A stretch of 64,000 nt of DNA from Sphingomonas sanxanigenens DSM 19645 = NX02 (GCF_000512205.2 NZ_CP006644.1:3528520-3592519), one strand, 5' to 3'. Positions 17,306 through 28,310 are shown, counted from the first letter of the stretch. Numbers and translations are program-made. Notes: generated by a model not told the origin, from the letters alone.

Positions 17306-18696
17306 GCGCGTGGGACGCCGGGCGCCCGATCCTGACGGCGGGAGAGACGCGCGCGGCGGAACAGGCGTTGTTCGACGGCGGCATGAGCGTGGAGGCGCTG
17401 ATGGCCCGCGCCGGCGCCGCGCTCGCCGAACTGGTCTGGCGCCATGCCGGGCCGGTCGACACGCTGATCGTCTGCGGCCCCGGCAACAACGGCGGGGACG
17501 GCTATGTCGCCGCCGCGCTGCTGCGCCGGCTGGGCATGACTGTGCGGGTCGCCGCGCTCGCCGCGCCGCGCACCGATGCCGCGCGCCATGCCCGCGATGG
17601 CTGGGGCGGCGCGGTCGAGGCGTTCGCGGAGAGTGCCCCGGCGACGGTGCTGGTCGACGCACTGTTCGGCACCGGCCTCACCCGCGGGCTCGATACGGCG
17701 GTCGCGACCAAACTCGCCGCGCTCGCGGCCGCCGCCACCGTCACCATCGCCGTCGATCTGCCCAGCGGCATCGCCACCGACGATGGCGCGGTGCTGACCG
17801 AGGGACTGCCGCGCTTCGACCTGACATTGGCGCTGGGCGCGCTCAAGCCCGCACACCGGCTGCGCCCGGCGGCGGACCATGTCGGCCGCGTCGTCGTCGG
17901 CGAGATCGGCATCCCGACCGACGCCACAGGGCTGCGCGAACTCGCCCGGCCGCGGCTCTCGGCGCCGACCGCGGCCGACCATAAATATAGCCGCGGCATG
18001 GTCGCGGTCGCGGGCGGGGCGATGCCGGGTGCCGCGCTGCTCGCCGCCACCGCCGCGCAGCGTGCCGGCGCAGGCTATGTCGCGCTTTCGAACGGCGCCG
18101 GCGGCGGGCCGATGGCGCTGGTGCATCGTCCGTTGGAGGCGCTGATCGACGATAAGCGGGTCGGCGCGCTGGCGATCGGCCCCGGCCTGGGCCGCGACAG
18201 TGCCGCGCGCGACATCCTGGCGGTGGCGCTCGGCAGCGCGCGGCCGCTGCTGGTGGACGCCGACGCGCTGGTGCTGCTCGGCCAGCCGGGATTGAAGCGC
18301 CTCGGCGCGCTCGAGGCGATGGCGATCCTCACCCCGCACGAGGGCGAATTCGCAAAGCTCTTTCCCGGCATCGCCAGCGACCGGCTGAGCCGCGCCCGTG
18401 CCGGCGCCGCGCGATCGGGCGCGGTGCTGTTGCTGAAGGGCAGCGACAGCATCGTCGCCCACCCCGATGGCCGCGCGGTGATCGCGCCCGCCGCGCCGGC
18501 ATGGCTTGCCAGCGCCGGTACGGGTGACGTACTGGCCGGCACGATCGCGGCGATGCGCGCGCGCGGGCTCGATGCGTTCGATGCCGCCTGCGCGGGGTTG
18601 TGGCTGCATGGTGAAGCGGCGCGGATCGCCGGACCCGCGCTGATCGCCGACGATCTCGCCGCGGCGCTGCCGCGTGCATTGGAGCAATGTTTGTGA
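17302..18696 (+). CDS. nnr: Bifunctional NAD(P)H-hydrate repair enzyme, epimerase plus ADP-dependent dehydratase (464 aa)
   Basis: This enzyme repairs damaged hydrated NADH/NADPH. The N-terminal YjeF_N domain (about 1-210) epimerises the hydrate and shows VCGPGNNGGDGYVAA, LVDALFGTGLTRG and VDLPSGI. The C-terminal ribokinase-like domain (about 225-460) dehydrates the S form and shows AIGPGLGRD, LTPHEGEF and the anion-hole motif AGTGDVLAG. The fused length is typical. The start is GTG 17302 within GTGA, overlapping the upstream stop. It lies in the tight operon with the methyltransferase and the ClC transporter, a housekeeping-like mix. Confidence 0.96.
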   Translation: MSAWDAGRPILTAGETRAAEQALFDGGMSVEALMARAGAALAELVWRHAGPVDTLIVCGPGNNGGDGYVAAALLRRLGMTVRVAALAAPRTDAARHARDGWGGAVEAFAESAPATVLVDALFGTGLTRGLDTAVATKLAALAAAATVTIAVDLPSGIATDDGAVLTEGLPRFDLTLALGALKPAHRLRPAADHVGRVVVGEIGIPTDATGLRELARPRLSAPTAADHKYSRGMVAVAGGAMPGAALLAATAAQRAGAGYVALSNGAGGGPMALVHRPLEALIDDKRVGALAIGPGLGRDSAARDILAVALGSARPLLVDADALVLLGQPGLKRLGALEAMAILTPHEGEFAKLFPGIASDRLSRARAGAARSGAVLLLKGSDSIVAHPDGRAVIAPAAPAWLASAGTGDVLAGTIAAMRARGLDAFDAACAGLWLHGEAARIAGPALIADDLAAALPRALEQCL

Positions 18697-19880
18697 GTGT
18701 CATTCTTCGCGTCGCCGCCCGGGGCGATGGCGTTACCGCCGATGGCCGTTTCTTCGCGCTCGCCGCCCCGGGCGACAGCATCGGCGGCGATGGCGGCATC
18801 ATTCCCGGCCCGCATCATGCCGAGCCGCCCTGCCGCCATTTCCCCACCTGCGGCGGCTGCCAGCTCCAGCATCTCGACGATGCCAGCTATGCGGATTTCC
18901 TGAACGACCGCGTGGCCGCCGCGCTTTCCGGCCAGCAGCTCGACGCGCCGATCCTGTCCCCGCACATCTCGCCGCCGTTCAGCCGCCGCCGCGCCTCGCT
19001 GCGCGCGGAACGGCGCGGGCGCAGCGTGCTGCTGGGCTTCAACGAGGGGCGCAGCCACCGCATCGTCGACGTCGCCGAATGCCATGTGCTGCGGCCGGAA
19101 TTGTTCGCGCTGGTCGCGCCGCTGCGCAAACTCCTCGTCGGGCTGCTGCCCGACCGGCGCGGCGGCGAGGTGCGGATGAGCCTGGCCGACCAGGGCGTCG
19201 ACCTGCTGATCGAGGGCGTCGAGGCCGCCGGGCTCGACGCCGCCGAGTTGCTGACCGCCTTTGCCGAGGCAAACAAGCTCGCCCGCCTCGCGATCGACGA
19301 CGGCTATGGCCCGCAGACGCGGTGGGAGCCCGAGCCGGTGACGATCACCCTGGGCGGCGTGCCCGTGCCGCTGCCCCCCGCCGCCTTCCTGCAGGCGACC
19401 GAGGATGGCGAGGCCGCGCTGGTCGCCGCGGTGCGCGCCGGCATCGGCGGCGCGACGACCGTCGCGGACCTGTTCGCGGGCCTCGGCACCTTCGCGCTGG
19501 CGATGGCCGACGGGCGCCGCGTCTATGCCGCGGAAGCCGCGCGCGATGCGGTGTTGTCGCTCAAGGCCGCCGGCGCGCGTGCGCAGCTCCAGCTCTTCGC
19601 CGACCATCGCGACCTCTACCGCCGCCCGCTCGACGAGAAGGAATGCGCGCGCTTCGAGGCGGTGGTGCTCGATCCGCCGCGCAGCGGCGCGGAAGCGCAG
19701 ATGCCCGCGCTCGCCAAGGCCGGCCCGCCGCGCATCGCCTACGCCTCCTGCAACCCCGCGACCTTCGCGCGCGACGCGAAGCTGCTGATCGCAGGCGGCT
19801 ATCGGCTGGAGCAGGTGATGCCGATCGGCCAGTTCCGCTGGTCCACCCACGCCGAACTGGTGGGGCATTTCGTGCGATGA
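18687..19880 (+). CDS. RumA/TrmA-type RNA m5U methyltransferase with Fe-S motif (397 aa)
   Basis: This SAM-dependent methyltransferase should methylate C5 of uridine in rRNA or tRNA. A cysteine cluster CRHFPTCGGCQLQH near residue 50, with a further C in AECHVL, marks the [4Fe-4S] site of the RumA branch. The SAM motif is VADLFAGLGTFALA, and VVLDPPRSG and YASCNPATF give the catalytic region with the nucleophile cysteine. The N-terminal TRAM-like domain is short. ATG 18687 overlaps the NAD(P)HX repair gene by ten bases; GTG 18693 is an alternative. RlmD-like activity is more likely than TrmA because of the Fe-S cysteines. Confidence 0.92.
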   Translation: MFVSVILRVAARGDGVTADGRFFALAAPGDSIGGDGGIIPGPHHAEPPCRHFPTCGGCQLQHLDDASYADFLNDRVAAALSGQQLDAPILSPHISPPFSRRRASLRAERRGRSVLLGFNEGRSHRIVDVAECHVLRPELFALVAPLRKLLVGLLPDRRGGEVRMSLADQGVDLLIEGVEAAGLDAAELLTAFAEANKLARLAIDDGYGPQTRWEPEPVTITLGGVPVPLPPAAFLQATEDGEAALVAAVRAGIGGATTVADLFAGLGTFALAMADGRRVYAAEAARDAVLSLKAAGARAQLQLFADHRDLYRRPLDEKECARFEAVVLDPPRSGAEAQMPALAKAGPPRIAYASCNPATFARDAKLLIAGGYRLEQVMPIGQFRWSTHAELVGHFVR

Positions 19881-21196
19881 AGTTCGCCTGGCGAGATCTT
19901 CGGCAGCGCATCCCCGGAGACGGGTTGGATACCGCCCGCCGGCGGCTCGCCACATTGGCCGGGGCGGTGCTGCTGGCGCTCGCCGCCTTGCTCTTCGCCA
20001 AGGCCGGCGATGGCGCGCAGCGGCTGTTCGCGGCGCTCGCCGGCCATTTTCCTTATGCGCCGCTGCTGGTGACGCCCCTGGTTTTCGCCGGCATCGTCTG
20101 GCTCACCCGCCGCTTCGCGCCAGAGGCCAAGGGATCGGGCATCCCGCAGGTGATCGCCGCGGGGCGCGCGCCAGGCACGCCCTGGTCGAACGGCCTGGTC
20201 TCGATCCGCGTCGCCATCGCCAAGTTCGTGCTGACCGTGGCGATGCTGGCGTCGGGCGCCTCGGTCGGCCGCGAAGGGCCGACGGTGCAGATCAGCGCCG
20301 CGCTGATGGTGGGCGTCCACCGGCTGCTGCGCGTGCCGATCAGCGCGGGCGTGCTGATCGCCGGCGGCGCGGCGGGGGTCGCGGCCGCGTTCAACACGCC
20401 GCTCGCCGGCGTCGCCTTCGCGATCGAGGAACTCGCCGCCGCCTATGAGCAACGGGTGGCGGTGCTGGTGATGGGCGCGGTCATGATCGCCGGCCTCACC
20501 AGCCTGGGGATCGCGGGCGACTATATCTACTTCGGCGCGATGGGCGACACGATGAAGCTGCACAACCTGCTGCTCGCGGCCCCGCTCGCCGGGATCGTCG
20601 GCGGTCTGCTCGGCGGATTGTTCACCCGCGCGGTGCTGGCGTTCGGGCAGAGCGCGGCGCCCACGATCGCCGCCATGCGCGCGCGGCCGATCGCCTTCGC
20701 GGGGGGCTGCGGACTGGTCGTGGCGGCGCTGGGCATCGTCACCGGCGGCGCCACCTGGGGCACGGGGTACGAGACCACGCGCCTGCTCGTCGAAGGGCAT
20801 GGCGGCTCGATCTGGTTCGCGCCGGCCAAGTTCGTCGCGGCGCTCGCGACGACATTGAGCGGCGCACCGGGCGGCATCTTCGCCCCCTCGCTGGCGGTGG
20901 GCGCCGGCGTCGGCGAGGTGCTGACCGAATTCTTCCCGCAGTCTCCCACGGGCGCGCTCGTGCTGCTCGGCATGGTCGGCTATTTCACCGGCGTCGTCCG
21001 CGCGCCCTTCACCGCGATCATCATCGTCAGCGAAACGACCGCGAGCCGCGGCATGATCATGCCCTTCTTCCTGACCGCGCTGATCGCCGACGCCGTGAGC
21101 GGGCTGGTCTGCCGCGAGCGGCTGTATCATGGCCTGTCGCGGGCATTCCTGGCGACGGCGCCCGCGGCCGACGAGGATGCCGAACGCCGCAGCTGA
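19877..21196 (+). CDS. ClC-family H+/Cl- antiporter (439 aa)
   Basis: This is a ClC channel/antiporter of the inner membrane with about 11-12 hydrophobic segments. Selectivity motifs are intact: GSGIP (86-90), GREGP (131-135, gating glutamate E133) and GGIFAPSL later. FNTPLAGVAFAIEE ends in E184-E185, matching the glutamate pair of E. coli ClC that carries protons, so exchange rather than passive conductance is expected. It lacks the fluoride-type signature. ATG 19877 overlaps the methyltransferase stop (ATGA), closing the operon begun at 15828. Its likely role is acid resistance or anion balance. Confidence 0.95.
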   Translation: MKFAWRDLRQRIPGDGLDTARRRLATLAGAVLLALAALLFAKAGDGAQRLFAALAGHFPYAPLLVTPLVFAGIVWLTRRFAPEAKGSGIPQVIAAGRAPGTPWSNGLVSIRVAIAKFVLTVAMLASGASVGREGPTVQISAALMVGVHRLLRVPISAGVLIAGGAAGVAAAFNTPLAGVAFAIEELAAAYEQRVAVLVMGAVMIAGLTSLGIAGDYIYFGAMGDTMKLHNLLLAAPLAGIVGGLLGGLFTRAVLAFGQSAAPTIAAMRARPIAFAGGCGLVVAALGIVTGGATWGTGYETTRLLVEGHGGSIWFAPAKFVAALATTLSGAPGGIFAPSLAVGAGVGEVLTEFFPQSPTGALVLLGMVGYFTGVVRAPFTAIIIVSETTASRGMIMPFFLTALIADAVSGLVCRERLYHGLSRAFLATAPAADEDAERRS

Positions 21197-21365
21197 GGTT
21201 GCCCGGATGAAAGACATCGTGATCGCCCGCCTCGACGCCGCCGACGATGTCCGCCCACCTACCGTAATCGCCAGCGGAAATTTTCTCCCCCTGTCGATTT
21301 CGCCATGCCCCGTTCGTCGTTTCCATGTCAGGCCGGTGAGCCCGGCCCAACGAAGGAGGCAGTCC

Positions 21366-21734
21366 ATGCGTGTGATGGTGTTCGTGAAGGCGACCGAGGA
21401 CAGCGAGAAAGGCTTCGCGCGGACGCCCGAGACCGAGGCGATGATGGAGGCGATGGGCCGGTTCAACGATGAACTGAGCGCCGCCGGCGTGCTGCTGATG
21501 GCCGACGGCCTGAAACCGACGTCGGACGCCAAGCGCGTCGCCTTCGACGGCCCCCGCCGTTCGGTGATCGACGGCCCCTTCGCCGAGGCGCGCGAGCAGG
21601 TCGCCGGCTTCTGGCTGTGGGAGGTCAAGGATATGGACGAGGCGGTCGCCTGGGTGAAGCGCTGCCCCAATCCAATGACGGGGCCCAGCGAAATCGAGAT
21701 TCGGCCGATCTACGAACCGGTCGACCTGGCGTGA
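21366..21734 (+). CDS. YCII/DGPF-domain protein (122 aa)
   Basis: This is a small ferredoxin-like-fold protein of the YCII family, recognised by IDGPFAEAREQVAGFWLWEV (DGPF motif) and its length of about 120 residues. It opens MRVMVFVKATEDSEKG. ATG 21366 follows a perfect GGAGG at 21355-21359; the frame is open upstream to 21207 but without a ribosome site. Genes of this family often accompany ECF sigma factors, none of which is seen here. The biochemical function is uncertain. Confidence 0.88.
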   Translation: MRVMVFVKATEDSEKGFARTPETEAMMEAMGRFNDELSAAGVLLMADGLKPTSDAKRVAFDGPRRSVIDGPFAEAREQVAGFWLWEVKDMDEAVAWVKRCPNPMTGPSEIEIRPIYEPVDLA

Positions 21735-21742
21735 CCGTCATG

Positions 21743-21776
21743 AAAAAGGGGGCCGCCGCTGCACGCAGCCGCCCCC
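21743..21776 (-). terminator. Rho-independent terminator of the outer-membrane beta-barrel gene
   Basis: Read on the minus strand, a hairpin with GGGGG (21776-21772) and CCCCC (21752-21748) arms extended by imperfect GC pairing is followed by TTTTT (21747-21743). It lies about 20 bases past the stop of the barrel gene. Confidence 0.7.
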
Positions 21777-21794
21777 TCGGTCGTCGATCCGCGA

Positions 21795-22367
21795 TCAGAA
21801 GCGGAAACCGACACCCGCCGCGACATGGCGGCGCTGCAGGTTGATGCCGTAGAACTTGCCGTAATCGGCATAGTTGATCTCGGCGAAGCCGTAAAACTTC
21901 TCGCCGAAGTTCACGTCGGCACCGATCGCCCCCTGAACGCCGCCCTTGCTGGCGCTGCCGCTGCCGAAGCTGGTTTCCGCCTTGAACTCGATGCTGGCGT
22001 AGCCGAGCTTGCCGTAGACCAGAACGGTCGGCGAAACGGCATAGCCCAGACGCAGGCCGGCACCCAGATTGCCCTCTTCCTTCAGGCACTCGCCACCGTC
22101 GCACAGCTCGACGCTGGAGAATTCATAGGTAATGTAGGGGCCCGCGACCACGCGGTCGCCGAGCTTGAAGTCGACGCCGGCCTCGCCGCCATAGGACACG
22201 GCGCTGCCGATCTTGTAAACGTCGCCATCCTCGCTGACCGTGGGCGTTTCATAGCCGAGGCGCGCTTCGATGCGGATGCCGTCGAAATCGTCCGCGCTGA
22301 CATCCTGCGCGCACGCGACACCGGGGACGCTCGCCAAGACGGCGGCGCCAAGCAGATAGATCTTCAT
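21795..22367 (-). CDS. Small outer-membrane beta-barrel protein, Omp25/OmpW-like (190 aa)
   Basis: A leader of about 20 residues (MKIYLLGAAVLASVPGVACA) precedes alternating amphipathic strands such as RIEARLGYETP, GGEAGVDFKLG, NLGAGLRLGYAV and FYGFAEINYADYG, and the protein ends in HVAAGVGFRF, the terminal aromatic expected for BamA recognition. Eight strands are likely, as in opacity-type porins. Two cysteines (ELCDGGECL) sit in a probable surface loop. ATG 22367 follows a GGGGGA ribosome site. The function may be structural or related to surface recognition. Confidence 0.85.
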   Translation of the reverse strand: MKIYLLGAAVLASVPGVACAQDVSADDFDGIRIEARLGYETPTVSEDGDVYKIGSAVSYGGEAGVDFKLGDRVVAGPYITYEFSSVELCDGGECLKEEGNLGAGLRLGYAVSPTVLVYGKLGYASIEFKAETSFGSGSASKGGVQGAIGADVNFGEKFYGFAEINYADYGKFYGINLQRRHVAAGVGFRF

Positions 22368-22552
22368 GTAATCCCCCAAATCGAACCTGATGTTCAGGCG
22401 TCCGGCCAAGATTGACCCCAATTCAGGCCGAACGAGCGCGCGAATAGGGGAGGCACCGGACATCGTCCAGACCTTTTCCATAAAAATTCAATCCGATATG
22501 CTATATGTGAAGGCCCCGTAACACATTCGGATTTGGTCACCAGGCGCGGTGA
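22368..22552. other. Upstream region of the barrel gene, no gene seen
   Basis: This stretch contains an AT-richer patch at about 22480-22515 (AAAAATTCAATCCGATATG) suitable for the barrel gene promoter on the minus strand. I see no other defined site. Confidence 0.4.
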
Positions 22553-22828
22553 CGACAGCCCGGATGGGCTGCCGCGCTGTTCACATGGCCGGCGGCGGGC
22601 AGCTATAGGCTTTCCTGTAGGACTGCCCCCAGCACCGCAACAGCGCGTCGAGCACTGCTTTACCCCGCTCCCGAAACGGCGCTCGATCGGCTGGAGCAGG
22701 CGGTGCGTTCCGCGTCCGATGTGGTCGCGGCCGCGAACATGGTGGGGCGCATCCTGCCGCAACCCTCTACGCCGGGCTTGACCCCTTCGAAGCCCACGCC
22801 AAGCCCAGGCCGCCCGCGCCCGGCGTGA
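22553..22828 (+). pseudogene. Coding-like segment without a usable start (possible gene remnant)
   Basis: A plus-strand frame is open from 22553 to the TGA at 22826-22828. From 22622 its third codon positions are strongly G/C and the translation looks protein-like, including YPAPETALDRLEQAVRSASD and VVAAANMVGRILPQP and then a proline-rich tail. No ATG, GTG or TTG with a ribosome site precedes this part. It may be the tail of a decayed gene or a small gene with an unseen start. I do not recognise the family. Confidence 0.35.
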
Positions 22829-22841
22829 TCTGACGAACGCC

Positions 22842-23234
22842 TCAGGCGAGCGTCAGGTAGATCTCCGCCTCGATCACCCAGTCCGCCCCCATATCCCGCC
22901 ATTTCGCGGAATAGATGCCGGAGGCCAGCCGGTCGCCACCGCCGGCGGGCACGCCTTCCCATCGACCCTGTTCGAGCGCGATCGGCTCGACCGGCGATGC
23001 GGTGATCGCCTCGGGCATGCGGATATAGACGGTGCGCGCGGGGGCGGCGAACTCGCGCTTCCAAGCCATGAGCTGCGCCTTGCGCCCGGCGATCACCGCG
23101 CTGTCGGTGCCGGTGACGAGGATCGCGTCGGGCGCGAGGAGCGGGCCGATCGCGGGCAGATCGGCGTCGGCGAGCGCGCGGTTGAACGCGGCGCGGCGCA
23201 GGCGGATGGCGATGTCGGGCGCGGTCGCGGTCAT
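22842..23234 (-). CDS. NTF2-like/SnoaL-type small protein (130 aa)
   Basis: The length and pattern (RAAFNRALADADLPAIGPLLAPDAILVTGTDSAVIAGR) match the NTF2-like DUF4440/SnoaL superfamily, cone-shaped proteins that bind small ligands. There is no signal peptide. The usual WxxxY-type core appears late as IYSAKWRDMGADWVIEAEIYL. ATG 23234 is the first plausible start. It is divergent from the transporter-like gene at 23338 and has no informative partner. The function is not known. Confidence 0.75.
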   Translation of the reverse strand: MTATAPDIAIRLRRAAFNRALADADLPAIGPLLAPDAILVTGTDSAVIAGRKAQLMAWKREFAAPARTVYIRMPEAITASPVEPIALEQGRWEGVPAGGGDRLASGIYSAKWRDMGADWVIEAEIYLTLA

Positions 23235-23337
23235 GCGCCAGCCTTGGCGGGCGTTCGCGCGCCGCGCAATGGCCACGGTGCGCACGGAACGGGGGCGGCA
23301 CAGGCACGTTGGGCGCTCGCAACCCGAGGGGTCACCG

Positions 23338-24162
23338 ATGAAGCCGATCCTTGCCGTTCTTCCGCTGCTCGCGCTGACCGCCGCCCCCGCCATCGCGCAG
23401 GAGGCCGCGCAAGAGGGCGCGCCGCGCGACCTGTGCAGCGACCGGCCTGGGCTCAATACGTCGGCCTGCACCGTCGATCCCGGGCGGCTGCAAGCGGAAA
23501 TCGGCCTCGCCGGCTGGACGCTCGACCGCCAGCCCGACGAGCGCAGCGACGAGATCGACGCCGGCGAGATCCTGCTGCGCTACGGCATCGGCGCCACCAC
23601 CGAGCTCCGGCTGGGATGGACCGCCTTCGGCCATATCCGCACGCGCGACCGGGCAACCGGTGCGATCGACCGCGCGTCCGGCACGGGCGACGTGACCATC
23701 GGCCTCAAGCAGAACCTGCGCCATCCGGCCGAATCCGCGCCGGAGCTGGCGGTGGCGCTGCTGCCCTCGGTCACCCTGCCGACGGGGAGCAACGGCGTCG
23801 GCGCGGGCGCGTGGAGCGCGGGGCTGATCGTGCCGGCCAGCTACACACTCAACGACACGCTCTCCTTCGAGCTCTCTCCCGAGATCGACGCCGCCGCCGA
23901 CCAGGACGGGTCGGGCCGCCACCTCGCCTACGGCACCGCCGTGGGTGTCAGCGTGAATCTGACGGACACGGTGACGATGACGCCCGAATTCCAGATCCTC
24001 GCCGATCGCGATCCGGCCGATCCTGTCACGATGGCCAGCGCCGCGCTGTCGATCGCCGTCCAGCCCGCCGAGATGACGCAGATCGACGTCCAGGCGGTGG
24101 CCGGCATCGATCATGACGCGCCCGACATCGCGCTGTCCTTCGGGCTGACGCGCAAGTTCTAG
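23338..24162 (+). CDS. Phenol MetA-pathway-type outer-membrane protein (274 aa)
   Basis: A Sec leader of about 20 residues (MKPILAVLPLLALTAAPAIA) precedes a beta-barrel protein of the Phenol_MetA_deg family, recognised by DLCSDRPGLNTSACTVDPG and RLQAEIGLAGWTLD followed by repeated amphipathic strands and the terminal FGLTRKF. Family members are outer-membrane channels sometimes tied to aromatic catabolism; here no such genes are adjacent. A GAGGGG site precedes ATG 23338; the frame is open upstream to 23032, antisense to the NTF2-like gene, and is not used. Confidence 0.85.
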   Translation: MKPILAVLPLLALTAAPAIAQEAAQEGAPRDLCSDRPGLNTSACTVDPGRLQAEIGLAGWTLDRQPDERSDEIDAGEILLRYGIGATTELRLGWTAFGHIRTRDRATGAIDRASGTGDVTIGLKQNLRHPAESAPELAVALLPSVTLPTGSNGVGAGAWSAGLIVPASYTLNDTLSFELSPEIDAAADQDGSGRHLAYGTAVGVSVNLTDTVTMTPEFQILADRDPADPVTMASAALSIAVQPAEMTQIDVQAVAGIDHDAPDIALSFGLTRKF

Positions 24163-24268
24163 GACGTTGCCGCGGACCGAGCGAGGCGATGGTCCGGCCC
24201 TTCGTTGCCACGAGACGCGCCACCCGCGGTAATACCGCCGGCATCCAGATCAGCGGGCGGGCAGATAG

Positions 24269-24309
24269 CAGGCGGGCGCGCCGCGAACCGGGCGACGCGC
24301 CTGCCCGCC
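24269..24309. terminator. Imperfect GC hairpin between convergent genes
   Basis: CAGGCGGGCGCG and CGCGCCTGCCCGCC face each other around a 14-16 base loop between the barrel gene and the peptidase gene. It could serve as a shared terminator, but pairing is interrupted and no T-tract is present. Confidence 0.3.
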
Positions 24310-25536
24310 TCATTTGATGACGATGTCGAACTGGCCTTGCGTGTCGATCACGATCGTCGGGCGCCGCTCCGCGACATCGTCACCCTCCTCACCCGCGCCG
24401 GATTCTGCGCCGAACGGCCAGGGGCGGCGGAGATCGAGCAGGCGGCGCTTCGCCCGGCGCCTGATCCTGGGCGGCGGCATCGCCACCGCCTCCCAGCAAT
24501 CATTGGCGATGTAGGCATAGGGAATGGTGCCGTTGCCCGCGCCATAGGGGCACTGGCTGCCCCATGCGGTCCCCCAGCTGTTGCGCAGGATGAAGAAGCC
24601 GCCGCCGGGCTGATCGGCATCGTCCTGATAGCCGATCAGGCACATTGCATGTCCGCCCGCGCCGGCCTCGTTGCCGATGCGCATGTTGAGCCGCCCGGTC
24701 TGCGTCGCATAGGTGCTCTGGTACCAGCTGTTATAGACCGGCACCGAGAAGCCGACGCAGGATCCCGCCGCCAGCGCGGACTTGATCGCGAAGACATCCC
24801 TGGGCCCCAGCACGACCGGTGCGATCCGGTAGTTCGCGGCATCGCCCAGCGCGCCGGCGGGCTGCACGCCATTGTTGTTGCAGGGCGGGTTGGGATTGTA
24901 GGGCCACACCGCCTCGCGCGCGGCGCCGATATTCGCGAGCACCTCGGCACCCTTCACCTGCCAGGTGCCGCAGGCGCCCGGCGCGCCGTCGATCAGCTTG
25001 ATCTGGTGGTAGAGAAATTGCTCGGAGAATTCGACCGTTTCGCCCGAGGCCAGCCGCCAATGCTCGTGCGCCGCGCTCAGCGCATGCGCCACGCATGTAC
25101 CGCGCGGCCCCTGCTGTCGCACCGGCGGCATGCTCTTGGCGTGGCTGACGCTGGGCGGCAGCGCCGCGGCGGCAAATCCCATCAGCGCGGCGGGCGGCGC
25201 GACCGCGAGGCTGGCGATCTCGGCCGCCACCTCGGCGGTCGGTTCGAGCGATCCGAGCGCGAACGCCCCCATCGCCGGTGCCGCGGCGAAAGCGGAGAAG
25301 GTCTGTTGGGGCAGCATGGTGGCCGCCGCATCGGCAAGCGCGTCCACGCCGATCGCAGCGCCGAGCACATCGTCGAGCTGCGCCCGCACATCGGGCAGCG
25401 CCATGATCGCCGCGACCTGCTCGGCATCGGTAATCCCCAGGTCGCGCAGCGCCGCGATACCCGGGAAATCATCCCCGACCGGATGCCCGCCGAACGCCGA
25501 GAAGTCCGATCGATACCCATTGCCTTCCAACGACAT
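24310..25536 (-). CDS. Papain-fold (C1) cysteine peptidase with N-terminal helical domain (408 aa)
   Basis: The C-terminal two thirds are a C1-type cysteine peptidase: PVRQQGPRGTCVAHA gives the oxyanion glutamine (141-142) and nucleophile C148, GGHAMCLIGY gives H296, and ILRNSWG gives N319. The order and spacing match papain. Unlike secreted papains there is no signal peptide. Residues about 25-70 (IAALRDLGITDAEQVAAIM) look like a DUF4332/helix-hairpin-helix module, and residues 85-128 are Ala-rich. A basic tail RIRRRAKRRLLDLRRPW follows the catalytic domain. The gene lies 74 bases after a small gene encoding a similar helical module, so the two likely work together. The substrate is unknown; a protein-processing role inside the cell is possible. 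Confidence 0.85.
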   Translation of the reverse strand: MSLEGNGYRSDFSAFGGHPVGDDFPGIAALRDLGITDAEQVAAIMALPDVRAQLDDVLGAAIGVDALADAAATMLPQQTFSAFAAAPAMGAFALGSLEPTAEVAAEIASLAVAPPAALMGFAAAALPPSVSHAKSMPPVRQQGPRGTCVAHALSAAHEHWRLASGETVEFSEQFLYHQIKLIDGAPGACGTWQVKGAEVLANIGAAREAVWPYNPNPPCNNNGVQPAGALGDAANYRIAPVVLGPRDVFAIKSALAAGSCVGFSVPVYNSWYQSTYATQTGRLNMRIGNEAGAGGHAMCLIGYQDDADQPGGGFFILRNSWGTAWGSQCPYGAGNGTIPYAYIANDCWEAVAMPPPRIRRRAKRRLLDLRRPWPFGAESGAGEEGDDVAERRPTIVIDTQGQFDIVIK

Positions 25537-25610
25537 CGCGCAATTCCTTTCCCTCCAGAAGGATGAAGCCGGTGCGGCTTCGGATGCGCGACCCTCAGGT
25601 GCTTTTCTGT

Positions 25611-25898
25611 TTATTCGTCCGTATCGGGGCGCAGCGCACCCATCCCATAGTCGGCCGTATCGGCGGGACCGGCCATGCCCAGCCCGCCCTGCTCGCGGCG
25701 ATGGGCCTCGGTCAGGCCGACAAGCCGGCTGACCTCGCCGGCATCGACCCCGGTCTGTTCGGACAGCGCGGCGACGCCGCCGCTGGTCCTGGCCATCGCG
25801 ATGAGCTGGTCGGCCGTGGTGATCCAGGCACCCCGCAGCTTCGCCAGCGCCTCGTCGGGCCACAGGCCGAGCTCATCGAGTTTGACGTCCGCAGACAT
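25611..25898 (-). CDS. Small helix-hairpin-helix-like protein beside the C1 peptidase (95 aa)
   Basis: The visible core [19 protein letters not shown], then [20 protein letters not shown] and [20 protein letters not shown], reads as a DUF4332/helix-hairpin-helix domain. The N-terminal region of the neighbouring peptidase has a comparable LRDLGITDAEQVAAIM pattern. ATG 25898 has a GGGAAAG site upstream; the frame is open to 25979. It precedes the peptidase on the same strand. It could be the peptidase's binding partner, substrate or inhibitor; none of these is shown. Confidence 0.65.
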   Translation of the reverse strand: MSADVKLDELGLWPDEALAKLRGAWITTADQLIAMARTSGGVAALSEQTGVDAGEVSRLVGLTEAHRREQGGLGMAGPADTADYGMGALRPDTDE

Positions 25899-26116
25899 TG
25901 AAGGCTTTCCCGAAACATCGATGCCGGGCCGCATGCCTGCGCCACCCGACGGCGCGGCCACGGCCGGGTGTGCGGGCAACGCGCGCTCCTTCGGAGTCGG
26001 ACGTCCCCGGCGTTCCCGCCTGCCCGGATCATATCACGCCGCCCGTCCGGGTTGAAGACGCGCTGGTGGCACGCTGCGCGATTGCGGCGCGGGGCCCGGC
26101 CACCCATATTGGCGCG
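25899..26116. other. Divergent intergenic region between peptidase unit and uvrB
   Basis: The region should hold the promoters for the helical-protein/peptidase pair and for uvrB. I looked for an alphaproteobacterial SOS box (GTTC-N7-GTTC) and did not find a convincing one, so damage control of uvrB is not supported here. Confidence 0.35.
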
Positions 26117-28309
<2,193 letters not shown>

Positions 28310-28310
28310 G

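Noticed and set aside
18674-21196. 840-residue frame apparently fusing a methyltransferase region to the ClC transporter
   Set aside because: The N-terminal 400 residues are a shifted reading of the methyltransferase gene; the ClC gene begins at the ATGA overlap at 19877.
25899-26116. SOS box controlling uvrB
   Set aside because: No GTTC-N7-GTTC or comparable LexA site could be found by eye.
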